DNA from: Bosea sp. OAE506
GTDB taxonomy: Bacteria > Pseudomonadota > Alphaproteobacteria > Rhizobiales > Beijerinckiaceae
NCBI RefSeq assembly: GCF_040546595.1
Contig: NZ_JBEPOB010000001.1
Location: 689,501 to 753,500 of the forward strand
Reading direction: 5' to 3'
DNA: 64,000 nt
Of the stretch, positions 27,775 through 36,301 are shown one piece after another; positions within the stretch are counted from its first letter, which is position 1; every line of letters starts with the position of its first letter. Made by a program: the position numbers and the translations under genes. Below the pieces are notes generated by a model that was given only the letters and a program-made list of their open reading frames with translations, ran no database searches and had not been told where the DNA came from.

Positions 27775-29097
27775 ATGACCGTGAAATCACGCATTCTGAT
27801 GTCTGTCGCGGCCTTCGTGCTGGGTGGCGCCGCGCCTGCGCTGGCGCAGACCGAGATCCAGTGGTGGCATGCGCTGACCGGCGCGAACAACGACGTCGTG
27901 GTCAGGCTGTCCGAGGAATTCAATGCCTCGCAGAAGGACTACAAGATCGTCCCGGCCTATAAGGGGTCCTATCCCGACACGCTGAATGCCGGCATCGCCG
28001 CCTTCCGCGCCGGGACGGCACCGCACATCCTGCAGGTCTTCGAGGTCGGCACCGGCACGATGATGTCGGCCAAGGGCGCGATCAAGCCCGTGCACGAGCT
28101 GATGAAGGACGCCGGCGAGGCTTTTGATCCGAAGGCCTATCTGCCCGCCATCACCGGCTACTATTCGACGGCCAAGGGCGACATGCTCTCGATGCCGTTC
28201 AACTCCTCCTCGATGGTGATGTGGTACAACAAGGACGCCTTCAAGAAGGCCGGCCTGAACCCCGAGGCTCCGCCGAAGACCTGGCCCGAGGTGTTCGAGG
28301 CGGCCAAGAAGCTGAAGGCTTCCGGCTTCGAGAAGTGCGGCTTCTCCAACGCCTGGGCGACCTGGGCGAACATCGAGCAGTTCGGCGCCTGGCACAATGT
28401 CTCGCTCTCGACCAAGACGAATGGCCTCGACGGCTTCGACGCGGTGCTCAACTTCAACAGCCCCGCCTTCCTGAAGCACTGGACCAACCTGGTCGATCTG
28501 CAGAAGCAGGGCGTCTACGACTATTCCGGCCGCACCAATAACGGCGAAGGCCGCTTCACCTCGGGCGAATGCCCGATCTTCCTGACCTCGTCGGGCTTCT
28601 TCGGCAACGTCAAGGCGAACGCCAAGTTCGACTGGGGCAACGCGCCGATGCCGTACTACCCCGACATCCAGGGCGCGCCGCAGAACTCGATCATCGGCGG
28701 CGCCTCGCTGTGGGTGATGGGCGGCAAGAAGGCGGACGAATACAAGGGCGTCGCGAAGTTCTTCACCTTCCTGTCGGACGTCGACCGCCAGGTGAAGCTG
28801 CACACGGAATCGGGCTATCTGCCGATCACTAAGGCGGCCTATGAGAAGGTCAAGGCTTCGGGCTTCTACAAGGACAAGCCCTATCTCGAGACCCCGATCC
28901 TCTCGCTGAACAACAAGGAGCCGACGGAGAATTCGCGCGGCCTGCGTTTCGGCAGCCTCGTCCAGATCCGCGACATCTGGTCGGAGGAGCTGGAGGCGGC
29001 GCTGAACGGCCAGAAGACGCCGAAGGCGGCGCTCGACGCGGCTGTGGAGCGCGGCAACCAGATGCTGCGCCAGTTCGAGCGCACCGCCGCGCGCTGA
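27775..29097 (+). CDS. ugpB: Extracellular substrate-binding protein of a UgpB-type ABC importer
   Basis: A 440-residue family-1 (SBP_bac_1/8) binding protein with a Sec signal peptide cut near P-A-L-A-Q (residue 25). The mature start I-Q-W-W-H-A-L, the F-R-A-G-T-A-P-H-I-L-Q-V loop, S-M-P-F-N-S-S-S-M-V-M-W-Y-N-K and G-G-A-S-L-W-V-M are those of UgpB, the sn-glycerol-3-phosphate/glycerophosphodiester binding protein. The next three genes supply both permeases and an ATPase. The catabolic genes upstream suggest a sugar or sugar acid could be an alternative ligand. Confidence 0.9.
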   Translation: MTVKSRILMSVAAFVLGGAAPALAQTEIQWWHALTGANNDVVVRLSEEFNASQKDYKIVPAYKGSYPDTLNAGIAAFRAGTAPHILQVFEVGTGTMMSAKGAIKPVHELMKDAGEAFDPKAYLPAITGYYSTAKGDMLSMPFNSSSMVMWYNKDAFKKAGLNPEAPPKTWPEVFEAAKKLKASGFEKCGFSNAWATWANIEQFGAWHNVSLSTKTNGLDGFDAVLNFNSPAFLKHWTNLVDLQKQGVYDYSGRTNNGEGRFTSGECPIFLTSSGFFGNVKANAKFDWGNAPMPYYPDIQGAPQNSIIGGASLWVMGGKKADEYKGVAKFFTFLSDVDRQVKLHTESGYLPITKAAYEKVKASGFYKDKPYLETPILSLNNKEPTENSRGLRFGSLVQIRDIWSEELEAALNGQKTPKAALDAAVERGNQMLRQFERTAAR

Positions 29098-29115
29098 TCG
29101 GTCCCATGATCCTCT

Positions 29116-29147
29116 CGCCGCCGTCCCGGGCGACCGGGGCGGCGGCG
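29116..29147 (+). promoter_or_regulatory. Strong intercistronic hairpin between binding-protein and permease genes
   Basis: A 14-bp stem (29116-29129 with 29134-29147, one G-T pair) closed by a GCGA tetraloop, followed by TCTTTC. It starts 19 bp after the ugpB stop and ends 15 bp before the ugpA start. It likely stabilises the ugpB message or partly terminates transcription. Either would give an excess of binding protein over membrane subunits. Confidence 0.7.
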
Positions 29148-29162
29148 TCTTTCGGATGAGCC

Positions 29163-30044
29163 ATGCAGAAGAACGCCTATTTCAATGGATTGACGATCCC
29201 GCTGATGCTGCTGCTGCCGCAGCTGGCGATCACGGTCGTGTTCTTCTACTGGCCGGCGAGCCAGGCGCTCTGGCAGTCCTTCCTGCTCGAGGACGCCTTC
29301 GGCACCTCGACGGAATTCGTCTGGTTCGAGAACTACCAGGCGCTCTTCTCGGACCCGGGCTATCTCAAGGCCTTCATCAACACGCTGATCTTCTCCAGCT
29401 TCGTCTGCGTGCTCTCGCTGTCGGTCGCGCTGCTCTTCGCGGTAATGGCCGACCGGGCGATCCGCGGCGCCGAGATCTACAAGACGCTGCTGATCTGGCC
29501 CTATGCGGTCGCACCGGCGGTGGCGGGCGTGCTCTGGCTGTTCATGTTCGATCCCTCCCTCGGCATGCTGGCACGCGGGCTGCAGCGGCTCGGCATCGCC
29601 TGGAATCCGCGCCTCAACGGCAATGACGCGATGCTGCTGGTCATCCTGGCCGCGACCTGGAAGCAGATCAGCTACAATTTCCTGTTCTTCCTGGCGGGGC
29701 TGCAATCGATCCCCAAGAGCGTGATCGAGGCGGCCGTGATCGACGGCGCGCGGCCGATGCGGCGCTTCTGGACCATCGTCTTCCCGCTGCTCTCGCCGAC
29801 GACCTTCTTCCTGCTCGTCGTCAACATCGTCTACGTCTTCTTCGACACCTTCGGCATCATCGACACGATCACCGGAGGCGGGCCTTCGGGCGCCACCGAG
29901 ACGCTGGTCTACAAGGTCTTCTCCGACGGCAAGGGCGGCTCCAATCTCGGCGGCTCGGCGGCGCAGTCGGTCGTGCTGCTGGTTATGGTCATCGCGATGA
30001 CGGCGGTGCAGTTCAAGTTCATCGAGCGCAGGGTCAGCTACTGA
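29163..30044 (+). CDS. ugpA: UgpA-type ABC permease
   Basis: A 293-residue BPD_transp_1 permease with six transmembrane segments. The EAA coupling loop reads I-E-A-A-V-I-D-G-A (near residue 195), and the order W-F-E-N-Y-Q in the first periplasmic loop and F-F-D-T-F-G-I-I-D near residue 225 are typical of UgpA. The last base of its TGA stop is the first base of the ugpE ATG, so the pair is translationally coupled. Confidence 0.92.
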   Translation: MQKNAYFNGLTIPLMLLLPQLAITVVFFYWPASQALWQSFLLEDAFGTSTEFVWFENYQALFSDPGYLKAFINTLIFSSFVCVLSLSVALLFAVMADRAIRGAEIYKTLLIWPYAVAPAVAGVLWLFMFDPSLGMLARGLQRLGIAWNPRLNGNDAMLLVILAATWKQISYNFLFFLAGLQSIPKSVIEAAVIDGARPMRRFWTIVFPLLSPTTFFLLVVNIVYVFFDTFGIIDTITGGGPSGATETLVYKVFSDGKGGSNLGGSAAQSVVLLVMVIAMTAVQFKFIERRVSY

Positions 30045-30892
30045 TGGTCGAGGACCGCCGCCTGGGCGACCTGATCGCCTACATCATCCTGTCGATCGGC
30101 GTGCTGATCGTCGCCTTCCCGGTCTGGCTGACCTTCGTCGCCTCGACCTGGGACGCGGCGACGATCATCAACGGGCAGCTGCCGCTCTATCCCGGCCCCA
30201 AGCTGTTCGAGAACTACTATCGCATCCTGTTCGTCGGCACCTCTGGCACGACGCGCGAGCCGGTGCTGGGCATGATGCTGAACTCCTTCATCATGGCCAT
30301 GGCCATCGCGATCGGGAAGATCTTCATCTCCGTTCTCTCGGCCTATGCGATCGTCTATTACCGCTTCCCGTTCCGGATGACGGCGTTCTGGATCATCTTC
30401 GTCACGCTGATGCTGCCCGTCGAGGTGCGCATTTTCCCGACCTTCAAGGTCGTCTCAGACCTCAACATGCTGGACACCTATCAGGGTCTGGCCGTGCCGC
30501 TGATCGCCTCGGCGACGGGCACGCTGCTGTTCCGGCAGTTCTTCATGACGATCCCCGACGAGCTGCTCGAGGCGTCGCGGATCGACGGGGCCGGGCCATT
30601 CAAGTTCTTCAAGGACACGGTCGTCCCGCTCTCGATCACCACGATCGCGGCGCTGTTCGTGATCCAGTTCATCTATGGCTGGAACCAGTATCTCTGGCCG
30701 CTGCTGGTGACGACGAAGGACTCGATGCAGACCATCGTCATCGCCATCAAGAAGATGATCGTCACCTCCGACGCGCTCACCGAATGGCAACTCGCCATGG
30801 CCACCGCCATGCTGGCGATGCTGCCGCCGGTGCTCGTCGTCGTCCTGATGCAGAGGCTCTTCGTGAAGGGCCTGGTCGAAACCGAGAAATAA
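30044..30892 (+). CDS. ugpE: UgpE-type ABC permease
   Basis: A 282-residue partner permease with six transmembrane segments and the EAA loop [11 protein letters not shown] around residue 180. The sequence [10 protein letters not shown] and [11 protein letters not shown] are characteristic of UgpE. The start overlaps ugpA by one base; the ATPase gene begins 8 bp after the stop. Confidence 0.92.
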   Translation: MVEDRRLGDLIAYIILSIGVLIVAFPVWLTFVASTWDAATIINGQLPLYPGPKLFENYYRILFVGTSGTTREPVLGMMLNSFIMAMAIAIGKIFISVLSAYAIVYYRFPFRMTAFWIIFVTLMLPVEVRIFPTFKVVSDLNMLDTYQGLAVPLIASATGTLLFRQFFMTIPDELLEASRIDGAGPFKFFKDTVVPLSITTIAALFVIQFIYGWNQYLWPLLVTTKDSMQTIVIAIKKMIVTSDALTEWQLAMATAMLAMLPPVLVVVLMQRLFVKGLVETEK

Positions 30893-30899
30893 GTCGCCG

Positions 30900-31979
30900 A
30901 TGGCCCAGGTTACACTCACCAACGTCAAGAAGATCTACGCCGGCGGCGTCGAGGCGGTGAAGGGCGTGTCCTTCGACATTCCCGATGGCGGCTTCTGCGT
31001 TCTCGTCGGCCCGTCCGGCTGCGGCAAGTCCACATTGCTGCGCATGGTCGCGGGGCTGGAGACGATCTCCGCCGGCGAGGTCTCGATCGGGGATCGCGTC
31101 GTCAACGAGATCGGGCCGGCCGATCGCGACATCGCGATGGTGTTCCAGAATTACGCGCTCTACCCGCATATGAGCGTCTACGACAACATGGCCTATGGCC
31201 TGCGCAACCGCGGCACGCCCAAGGACGAGATCGACCGGCGGGTGAAGGAAGCGGCGCGCATTCTCGCCATCGAGGGGCTGCTGGAGCGCCGGCCGAAGCA
31301 GCTGTCGGGCGGCCAGCGCCAGCGCGTCGCGATGGGCCGCGCCATCGTGCGCAAGCCGCAGGTCTTCCTGTTCGACGAGCCTTTGTCCAACCTCGACGCC
31401 AAGCTGCGCGTGCAGATGCGCGTCGAGATCAAGAAGCTGCAGCGCGCGCTCGGCGTCACCTCGATCTACGTCACGCACGACCAGGTCGAAGCGATGACGC
31501 TCTCCGACAAGCTGGTCGTGATGAATGGCGGCCAGGTCGAGCAGATCGGCCTGCCGGCGGACGTCTACAAGAAGCCCGCGAGCAAGTTCGTAGCAACCTT
31601 CATCGGTTCGCCGCCGATGAACATCCTGCCCGGCACGATCGACGGCCCCGGCATCGTGGCGCTGGGCGATGCGATCCTGGAGGCGCGCGACCTGCGCCAG
31701 GATCTGCCGGCCCAGACGGCTGTCGAGGTCGGCCTGCGGCCGGAGGATGTCGAGATCGCCTCCGAAGGCCAGGCGGGCTCGCTGCCCTTCGATGTCGAGT
31801 TCATCGAGGAACTGGGCGCCACCCAGCTCTTCCACGGCCAGCTCGCCGGCCTGCCCTTCGTGATGCAGGCCGCGACCGACGTCGTGGCGGCGGTGGCCGG
31901 CCGCATCTGGATCACGGTCGACCCCGACCGCGTCCATGTCTTCGACAGCACGACCGGCGGGCGGCTGGGGCGGGTCTGA
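30900..31979 (+). CDS. ugpC: UgpC/MalK-type ABC transporter ATP-binding protein
   Basis: A 359-residue ATPase with Walker [10 protein letters not shown] (residue ~37), Q-loop, signature [10 protein letters not shown] and Walker [13 protein letters not shown]. The C-terminal 120 residues form the OB/TOBE-type regulatory domain of the MalK/UgpC class (G-L-R-P-E-D-V). Within UgpC/MsmK-like proteins, substrate range is broad. It ends the importer operon and is followed by a palindromic repeat. Confidence 0.92.
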   Translation: MAQVTLTNVKKIYAGGVEAVKGVSFDIPDGGFCVLVGPSGCGKSTLLRMVAGLETISAGEVSIGDRVVNEIGPADRDIAMVFQNYALYPHMSVYDNMAYGLRNRGTPKDEIDRRVKEAARILAIEGLLERRPKQLSGGQRQRVAMGRAIVRKPQVFLFDEPLSNLDAKLRVQMRVEIKKLQRALGVTSIYVTHDQVEAMTLSDKLVVMNGGQVEQIGLPADVYKKPASKFVATFIGSPPMNILPGTIDGPGIVALGDAILEARDLRQDLPAQTAVEVGLRPEDVEIASEGQAGSLPFDVEFIEELGATQLFHGQLAGLPFVMQAATDVVAAVAGRIWITVDPDRVHVFDSTTGGRLGRV

Positions 31980-31986
31980 CGAAGCC

Positions 31987-32076
31987 TCATTCTCGGGCTG
32001 AGCGAAGCGCAGACCCGAGAATCTCTTTCAGGACAGGACTGGTTGACGAGATGCTCGGGTCAAGCCCGAGCATGAC
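31987..32076. repeat. Intergenic palindromic repeat, copy 3
   Basis: Same family and orientation as the copy at 8133-8207. It begins TCATTCTCGGGCTGAGCGAAG, contains CAGACCCGAGAATCTC and ends with the hairpin ATGCTCGGGTCAAGCCCGAGCATGAC. It sits 8 bp after the ugpC stop and 15 bp before the stop of the convergent thioredoxin-like gene, where it could act as a bidirectional 3' end. Confidence 0.85.
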
Positions 32077-32090
32077 GCGTGAACCGGCCC

Positions 32091-32732
32091 TCAGCTGACC
32101 GGCGCGTATTTCACCGCGCAGCCATAGGCCTTGGTGCTGGCCTCCGAGACCGGCTTGCCGGCCTTAAGCTCGGCCACCGCCTGGCGGACATAGCTCTTGG
32201 CGCCCTCGAGGCTGGCGGCGCCGGCGGAGGGCTTGTCGTCGATCGCGCCCATATAGGCGAGCGTGCCCTTGGGATCGATGATGTACATGTGCGGCGTGGT
32301 GGTCGCGCCATAGGCGCGGGCGACCTTGCTGTTGGGGTCGAGCAGGACGGCGGCCGGCGCCGCGTTGCGGCTCTTGGTCAGCTCATTGGCCTTGGCGCCA
32401 TCGACATGGCCCTGCTCGCCGACCGGCGAGGAGATGACCGAGAGCCAGACGACGCCCTCCTTCGCCATGTCCTTCTGCAGCGTCTGCATGGTGGCGCTGG
32501 TGTAGTGCTTCCGGACATAGGGGCAGTCATGGTTGGTCCATTCGAGGATCACCGTCTTGCCGGCGAATTCCGACAGCTTGCGGGTCTTGCCGTCGGAATC
32601 GACCGCCTCGAAAGCCGGGGCCGGCGCACCGATCTTGGCGGCGGACTGGGCCAGAGCGGGCGCTGCCGCGAGAGAGAACCCGGCGAGGGCGAGGCCGGCG
32701 ATAAGGGTCTGGCGGGTCAGGTGGGCCTTCAC
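32091..32732 (-). CDS. Secreted thioredoxin-fold (AhpC/TSA-like) protein
   Basis: A 213-residue periplasmic protein: signal peptide to A-L-A-Q (residue ~29), then an AhpC/TSA-Redoxin fold (I-G-A-P-A-P-A-F, V-I-L-E-W-T-N-H-D-C-P-Y-V-R-K-H-Y). Only Cys70 occupies the active-site region (D-C-P-Y rather than C-x-x-C); a second Cys lies near the C-terminus (Y-G-C-A-V-K). The cis-Pro loop is T-T-T-P-H-M-Y. It is 36 bp downstream of the ScsB-type reductase gene on the same strand, so it is probably reduced by that protein. Confidence 0.85.
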   Translation of the reverse strand: MKAHLTRQTLIAGLALAGFSLAAAPALAQSAAKIGAPAPAFEAVDSDGKTRKLSEFAGKTVILEWTNHDCPYVRKHYTSATMQTLQKDMAKEGVVWLSVISSPVGEQGHVDGAKANELTKSRNAAPAAVLLDPNSKVARAYGATTTPHMYIIDPKGTLAYMGAIDDKPSAGAASLEGAKSYVRQAVAELKAGKPVSEASTKAYGCAVKYAPVS

Positions 32733-32768
32733 GTCTGTCTCCTTTTCGTCTGCGTGGGATGAACGGCG

Positions 32769-34940
32769 TCAGCGGGCGGCGGTCCTGACTTCTTTGCCGG
32801 CGGCGCGGCGCGCGGCGGTCACGACCATGTCGGGCGTCAGGAGCTGCGGCAGGATCTCGGGCTGGGCGCCCTTGCTGCCGGGATAGAACAGATAGAGCGG
32901 AACGCCGGCCCGGCCCTGCTCGGCCAGAGCCATGGCGATCTGGCTGTTGCGGTTGGTCCAGTCGGCCTTGAGATACACCACCTTCAGCTCAGCGAAGGCG
33001 TCCTTGACCTCCTGCCGCGAGAGCGCGACGCGCTCATTCGCCAGGCAGGTGATGCACCAGGCCGCGGTGAAGTTGACGAAGACCGGCCGCCCTTCCGCCT
33101 GTAGCGCCACGACCCGCTCGGGCGTCCAGACCTGGGTGTCGCCCGCGCGCGCCTGCGTCGCCTCCGGAACGGCGCTCTGCACCACGAACCAGCCGGCGCC
33201 GCACGCCACCAGCACCGCTGCGAGCGACGAGGCCAGCCGACCGAAGCCGCTCCCGCGCGTGACACCGACCAGCCAGACGACGAAGCCCGCGGCCAGCACG
33301 GCGACGAGTGCCGCCAGCACGCCACCCGGCCCGGCCTGCACCGAGGCGACCCAGATCAGCCAGATCGCAGTGGCGAACATCGGGAAGGCGAAGGCCTGCT
33401 TCAGCACGAGCATCCAGCGGCCGGGCTTCGGCAGCAGGCGCAGCAGGCCCGGCGCGAAGGACAACGCCACGACCGGCAGGGCGAAACCCAGCGCCAGCGA
33501 CAGGAAGACGGACAGGCCGAGCAGCGGCGGCTGCGTGACCGCATAGCCGATCGCCGCGCCCATGAAGGGCGCCGTGCAGGGCGTCGCGACGACCACCGCC
33601 AGAGCGCCGGTCATGAAGGCCCCGAGCCGCCCGCCCCGGCTGGCGAGGCCATGGCCGACGCCGGCCGCCGAGGCGCCGATCTCGAAGGCCCCAAGCAGGT
33701 TGAGGCCGATCAGCGTCATCACCACGGCGAGCGCGATCACCAGCGGCGGCGATTGCAGCTGGAAGCCCCAGCCGACACTGGTGCCGAGCGCGCCGAGCGC
33801 GATCACCAGCGTCGCCAGCGCCATGAAGGTCACCAGCACGCCCGCGAGGAAGAGCAGTCCCTGTTCGCGGACCTGCGAGCGGCTGGCCTGGGCGAGTTGG
33901 GCGAAGCCCAGCGCCTTGATGAAGAGCACCGGCAGCACGCAGGGCATCAGGTTGAGGATCAGCCCGCCGGCGAAGGCGAAGAGCAGGGCCGCCCACAGCG
34001 TCAGGTCGGCACCCTCGGCCGGCAGGGGAATGCTGACCGTGGCCGGCGGCGTGGCCGGGGCCGCGGCGGCCCCGACAAGGACAGGGTCGACATCGGCCGT
34101 GACGCTGAGCGCGCGCGAGAGGCCGCTCTCGCGATAGGTCAGCACGCCGGCGATCTCGCCGCCCGCGATCTTGAAGGCGCTGGAGCGCGCCAGCCGCAAC
34201 GCGGCGGCATCGCCCGCGCGGCGCATATCCTGCGCGGCGGCATGATCGATCAGCGTGTCCGACAGCGGAAAGAACCGCAGGTCCGTCGCGGCCGCCGGCA
34301 GGCCCGGCAGCATCAAGGCAAGCGCTTCACCCTCGGCGGCGAGCCGCCCGCGGAAGCCGGCTGGTGCGGGAAGTCGCGCCCGCGTTCCCTCGATGCGGCT
34401 CTCGGCCGCAGCATCGGCGACCGCCGCCGACGCAACCGGCAGGTCGAGCGTCAGCGTGCCTTCCTCGGGGATGCAGATCTTCTCGCAGACGAGCCAGGTC
34501 GCCGCCGCCTGCAGCGTCAGGCGCTCGCCGATCTTCGCCTCGGCCGGGACCGTGATCTCCACGGGCAGCAGGACCGTGCCCTCGAAGCCGAAATTGACCA
34601 GCGGCTCGACGGGGATCGCCTTCGGCGCGGGCCACTGGATCTCGCTCGCGGTCGCGCCCTGCGACAATGTCCAAGCAATCCGCGTCGGCTCGCCGGAATC
34701 GCCGGGATTGGCCCAGTAGGTGTGCCAGCCGGGCGCAATCTTCTGGACGAGCGCGACCTGGAAACGCTCACCCGGCGCCACGGCGTCGCGGCTGGAGAGC
34801 AGCGTCGCGGTCACCCGCGGGCTCGTCACGGCCGATGATTCCGCTGCCTGCGCGAGCCCGGGTGCCAGCACAGCGAGGGCCAGCACCACCGGGCGCCAGA
34901 GCTGTCGGGTGAGGGGGTAGGCCATGATCCGCGTCATCAT
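32769..34940 (-). CDS. Protein-disulfide reductase, ScsB/DsbD family
   Basis: A 723-residue three-part reductase carrying electrons from cytoplasmic thioredoxin to the periplasm. The N-terminal periplasmic domain has the ScsB-type Cys pair V-C-E-K-I-C-I-P-E-E-G. The membrane domain (about residues 315-590) holds the paired conserved cysteines in L-M-P-C-V-L-P-V and A-T-P-C-T-A-P-F. The C-terminal thioredoxin-like domain has W-C-I-T-C. Its N-domain differs from classical DsbD. A start at 34925 (M-A-Y-P-L) is also possible; I keep the longest. It precedes the secreted thioredoxin-like gene. Confidence 0.9.
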   Translation of the reverse strand: MMTRIMAYPLTRQLWRPVVLALAVLAPGLAQAAESSAVTSPRVTATLLSSRDAVAPGERFQVALVQKIAPGWHTYWANPGDSGEPTRIAWTLSQGATASEIQWPAPKAIPVEPLVNFGFEGTVLLPVEITVPAEAKIGERLTLQAAATWLVCEKICIPEEGTLTLDLPVASAAVADAAAESRIEGTRARLPAPAGFRGRLAAEGEALALMLPGLPAAATDLRFFPLSDTLIDHAAAQDMRRAGDAAALRLARSSAFKIAGGEIAGVLTYRESGLSRALSVTADVDPVLVGAAAAPATPPATVSIPLPAEGADLTLWAALLFAFAGGLILNLMPCVLPVLFIKALGFAQLAQASRSQVREQGLLFLAGVLVTFMALATLVIALGALGTSVGWGFQLQSPPLVIALAVVMTLIGLNLLGAFEIGASAAGVGHGLASRGGRLGAFMTGALAVVVATPCTAPFMGAAIGYAVTQPPLLGLSVFLSLALGFALPVVALSFAPGLLRLLPKPGRWMLVLKQAFAFPMFATAIWLIWVASVQAGPGGVLAALVAVLAAGFVVWLVGVTRGSGFGRLASSLAAVLVACGAGWFVVQSAVPEATQARAGDTQVWTPERVVALQAEGRPVFVNFTAAWCITCLANERVALSRQEVKDAFAELKVVYLKADWTNRNSQIAMALAEQGRAGVPLYLFYPGSKGAQPEILPQLLTPDMVVTAARRAAGKEVRTAAR

Positions 34941-35077
34941 CCTCTCGACTGGCCGCGATCAGTGACGGATCGCGGCCCTCAACGCCAATGACAAGGCAGT
35001 GAGGGTGATCCCCGCCCGGGCGATGGCCGGATCGCGGCCCATTCGTGGCCCGGGCCGGGACAAACCGGCGCGAGCCC

Positions 35078-35971
35078 CTATTGCGGGGTCAGCGGCAGCG
35101 GGCCGGACCCGCCGGCGGGTGGCGCCGGGCGCGGCCGGGCCGGACGTGGCGCGGCCTTCGCGGGTTCGTTCGTGAGACCCAGGCGCGCGCGGATGGAGGC
35201 GGCACGGGCCTCGGTCAGCCGCGCACCGCAGAAGCCGTATTGCCCCTCGCGCTGATAGGAGCGGCAGACCAGCTCCCGCTCGGCGGAGAAGCTCGCCTGC
35301 TCGCGCGTGATCGCGCGCTGCTCGAGCGCATCGGCCCGGGCGGTGAGCACGCGGTAGCCCTCGCGCACGGCGCGCTCGGCCGTGCTGCGGGCCGCCTCGA
35401 TCTCCTTGGCGCGGGCAGCGAGGGTTCGGGCATCGGCCCCCCAGAGGCCGCGCGGGTCGATGCGACAGGCAGCGGCCTCGACGACGCAGGGCTGGGCCGG
35501 CTCGACGACGAGGAAGGCCCCGTCCAGCACGTCGAAGACGATCGGGCAGATCGGCGCCTCGAGCCGGTAGCGCGGCACGCCCGCGGGCCGGCCGAGCGCC
35601 GTGACCGGGACGGGCGTCTCGCCGAAGGACACCGCGCAGGGCTCGACCAGATTGCTGGACTGGAAGCCGTCCGCCGTCAGCTTGAGGCCATAACCGGCCG
35701 CCGTCTTCTCGAACACGGCTTCGCCGGGTCCGCCATTGTGGCGCAGCACGCGGCCGAGGATGGCGTCCTCGCCGGCCACCTTGATGGCGGGCATCGAGGG
35801 CGGGCGCGGCGCGGCAGGCGCGCCGCTTCCGGGCGGCGCCGCCTGTTGCGTGCCCGGCGCATTGAAGGGCTGCGCCCCAGGCAACTGCATCGGTTGCGCG
35901 AGCGCTCCCGGGACCCAACCGGCCCAGGCCAGAATCGCGACACGCAGGACGGGATGGAACGATCGGATCAC
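35078..35971 (-). CDS. Secreted protein of unknown function, Cys-containing with coiled region
   Basis: A 297-residue protein if started at GTG 35971, where a Sec signal begins ([16 protein letters not shown], cut near A-L-A-Q). A longer reading from 36073 gives a Cys/Ala-rich N-terminus that looks non-coding. After a Pro/Ala linker comes a domain with paired cysteines ([26 protein letters not shown]). Then an Ala/Arg/Glu helix (residues ~190-240) and a block [18 protein letters not shown]. The tail is Pro-rich. I do not recognise the family. Confidence 0.6.
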   Translation of the reverse strand: MIRSFHPVLRVAILAWAGWVPGALAQPMQLPGAQPFNAPGTQQAAPPGSGAPAAPRPPSMPAIKVAGEDAILGRVLRHNGGPGEAVFEKTAAGYGLKLTADGFQSSNLVEPCAVSFGETPVPVTALGRPAGVPRYRLEAPICPIVFDVLDGAFLVVEPAQPCVVEAAACRIDPRGLWGADARTLAARAKEIEAARSTAERAVREGYRVLTARADALEQRAITREQASFSAERELVCRSYQREGQYGFCGARLTEARAASIRARLGLTNEPAKAAPRPARPRPAPPAGGSGPLPLTPQ

Positions 35972-36301
35972 GGAAAACCGGCTGAGAACGGGAATGGCCC
36001 ATTTTGCATGAAATGCCCGGTCAGCGCGCGCAAGAGCACATGCGCAACACTCGGCTGCAATGAACGCCGTCAACCCTGTCGCCGAAAACGGCCGCCGGGG
36101 CGATTCTTAATCGGCTCGCCTGTCTTGCAAGGGCGGGAACCCCCTCCCTATATACGCCGCCAAGGGGCGGTTTCACGACCGTCGAACGTGGAATGCCGGT
36201 TCGTTCGCCGCGACAGGTGGGGGCGGGCCGGTCCATGGGCCGGGCTGGGGCGATCATCGTCGCAGGCCGGCGATCTGCTCAGTTCAAAAGGGATCCCCTC
36301 C
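35972..36301 (+). other. Intergenic region upstream of dnaK
   Basis: 330 bp with no convincing gene between the divergent secreted-protein gene and dnaK. It holds the RpoH-type promoter at 36124-36153, predicting a dnaK leader of about 140 nt. The leader contains several GC-rich self-complementary stretches (for example around 36225-36250). No ROSE-type U-G-C-U thermometer motif was spotted. Confidence 0.6.
36124..36153 (+). promoter_or_regulatory. RpoH (sigma-32) heat-shock promoter of dnaKJ
   Basis: CTTG at 36124-36127 and CCCTATAT at 36146-36153, spaced 18 bp. This fits the alphaproteobacterial RpoH consensus (CTTG, 17-18 bp, CYTATNT) closely. It lies about 150 bp before the dnaK ATG with no other promoter-like match nearby. 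Confidence 0.75.

Noticed and set aside
35045..36301. Extension of dnaK to a 1060-residue frame
   Set aside because: DnaK homology and ribosome site begin at 36302; the upstream part is antisense to the secreted-protein gene and crosses the RpoH promoter.
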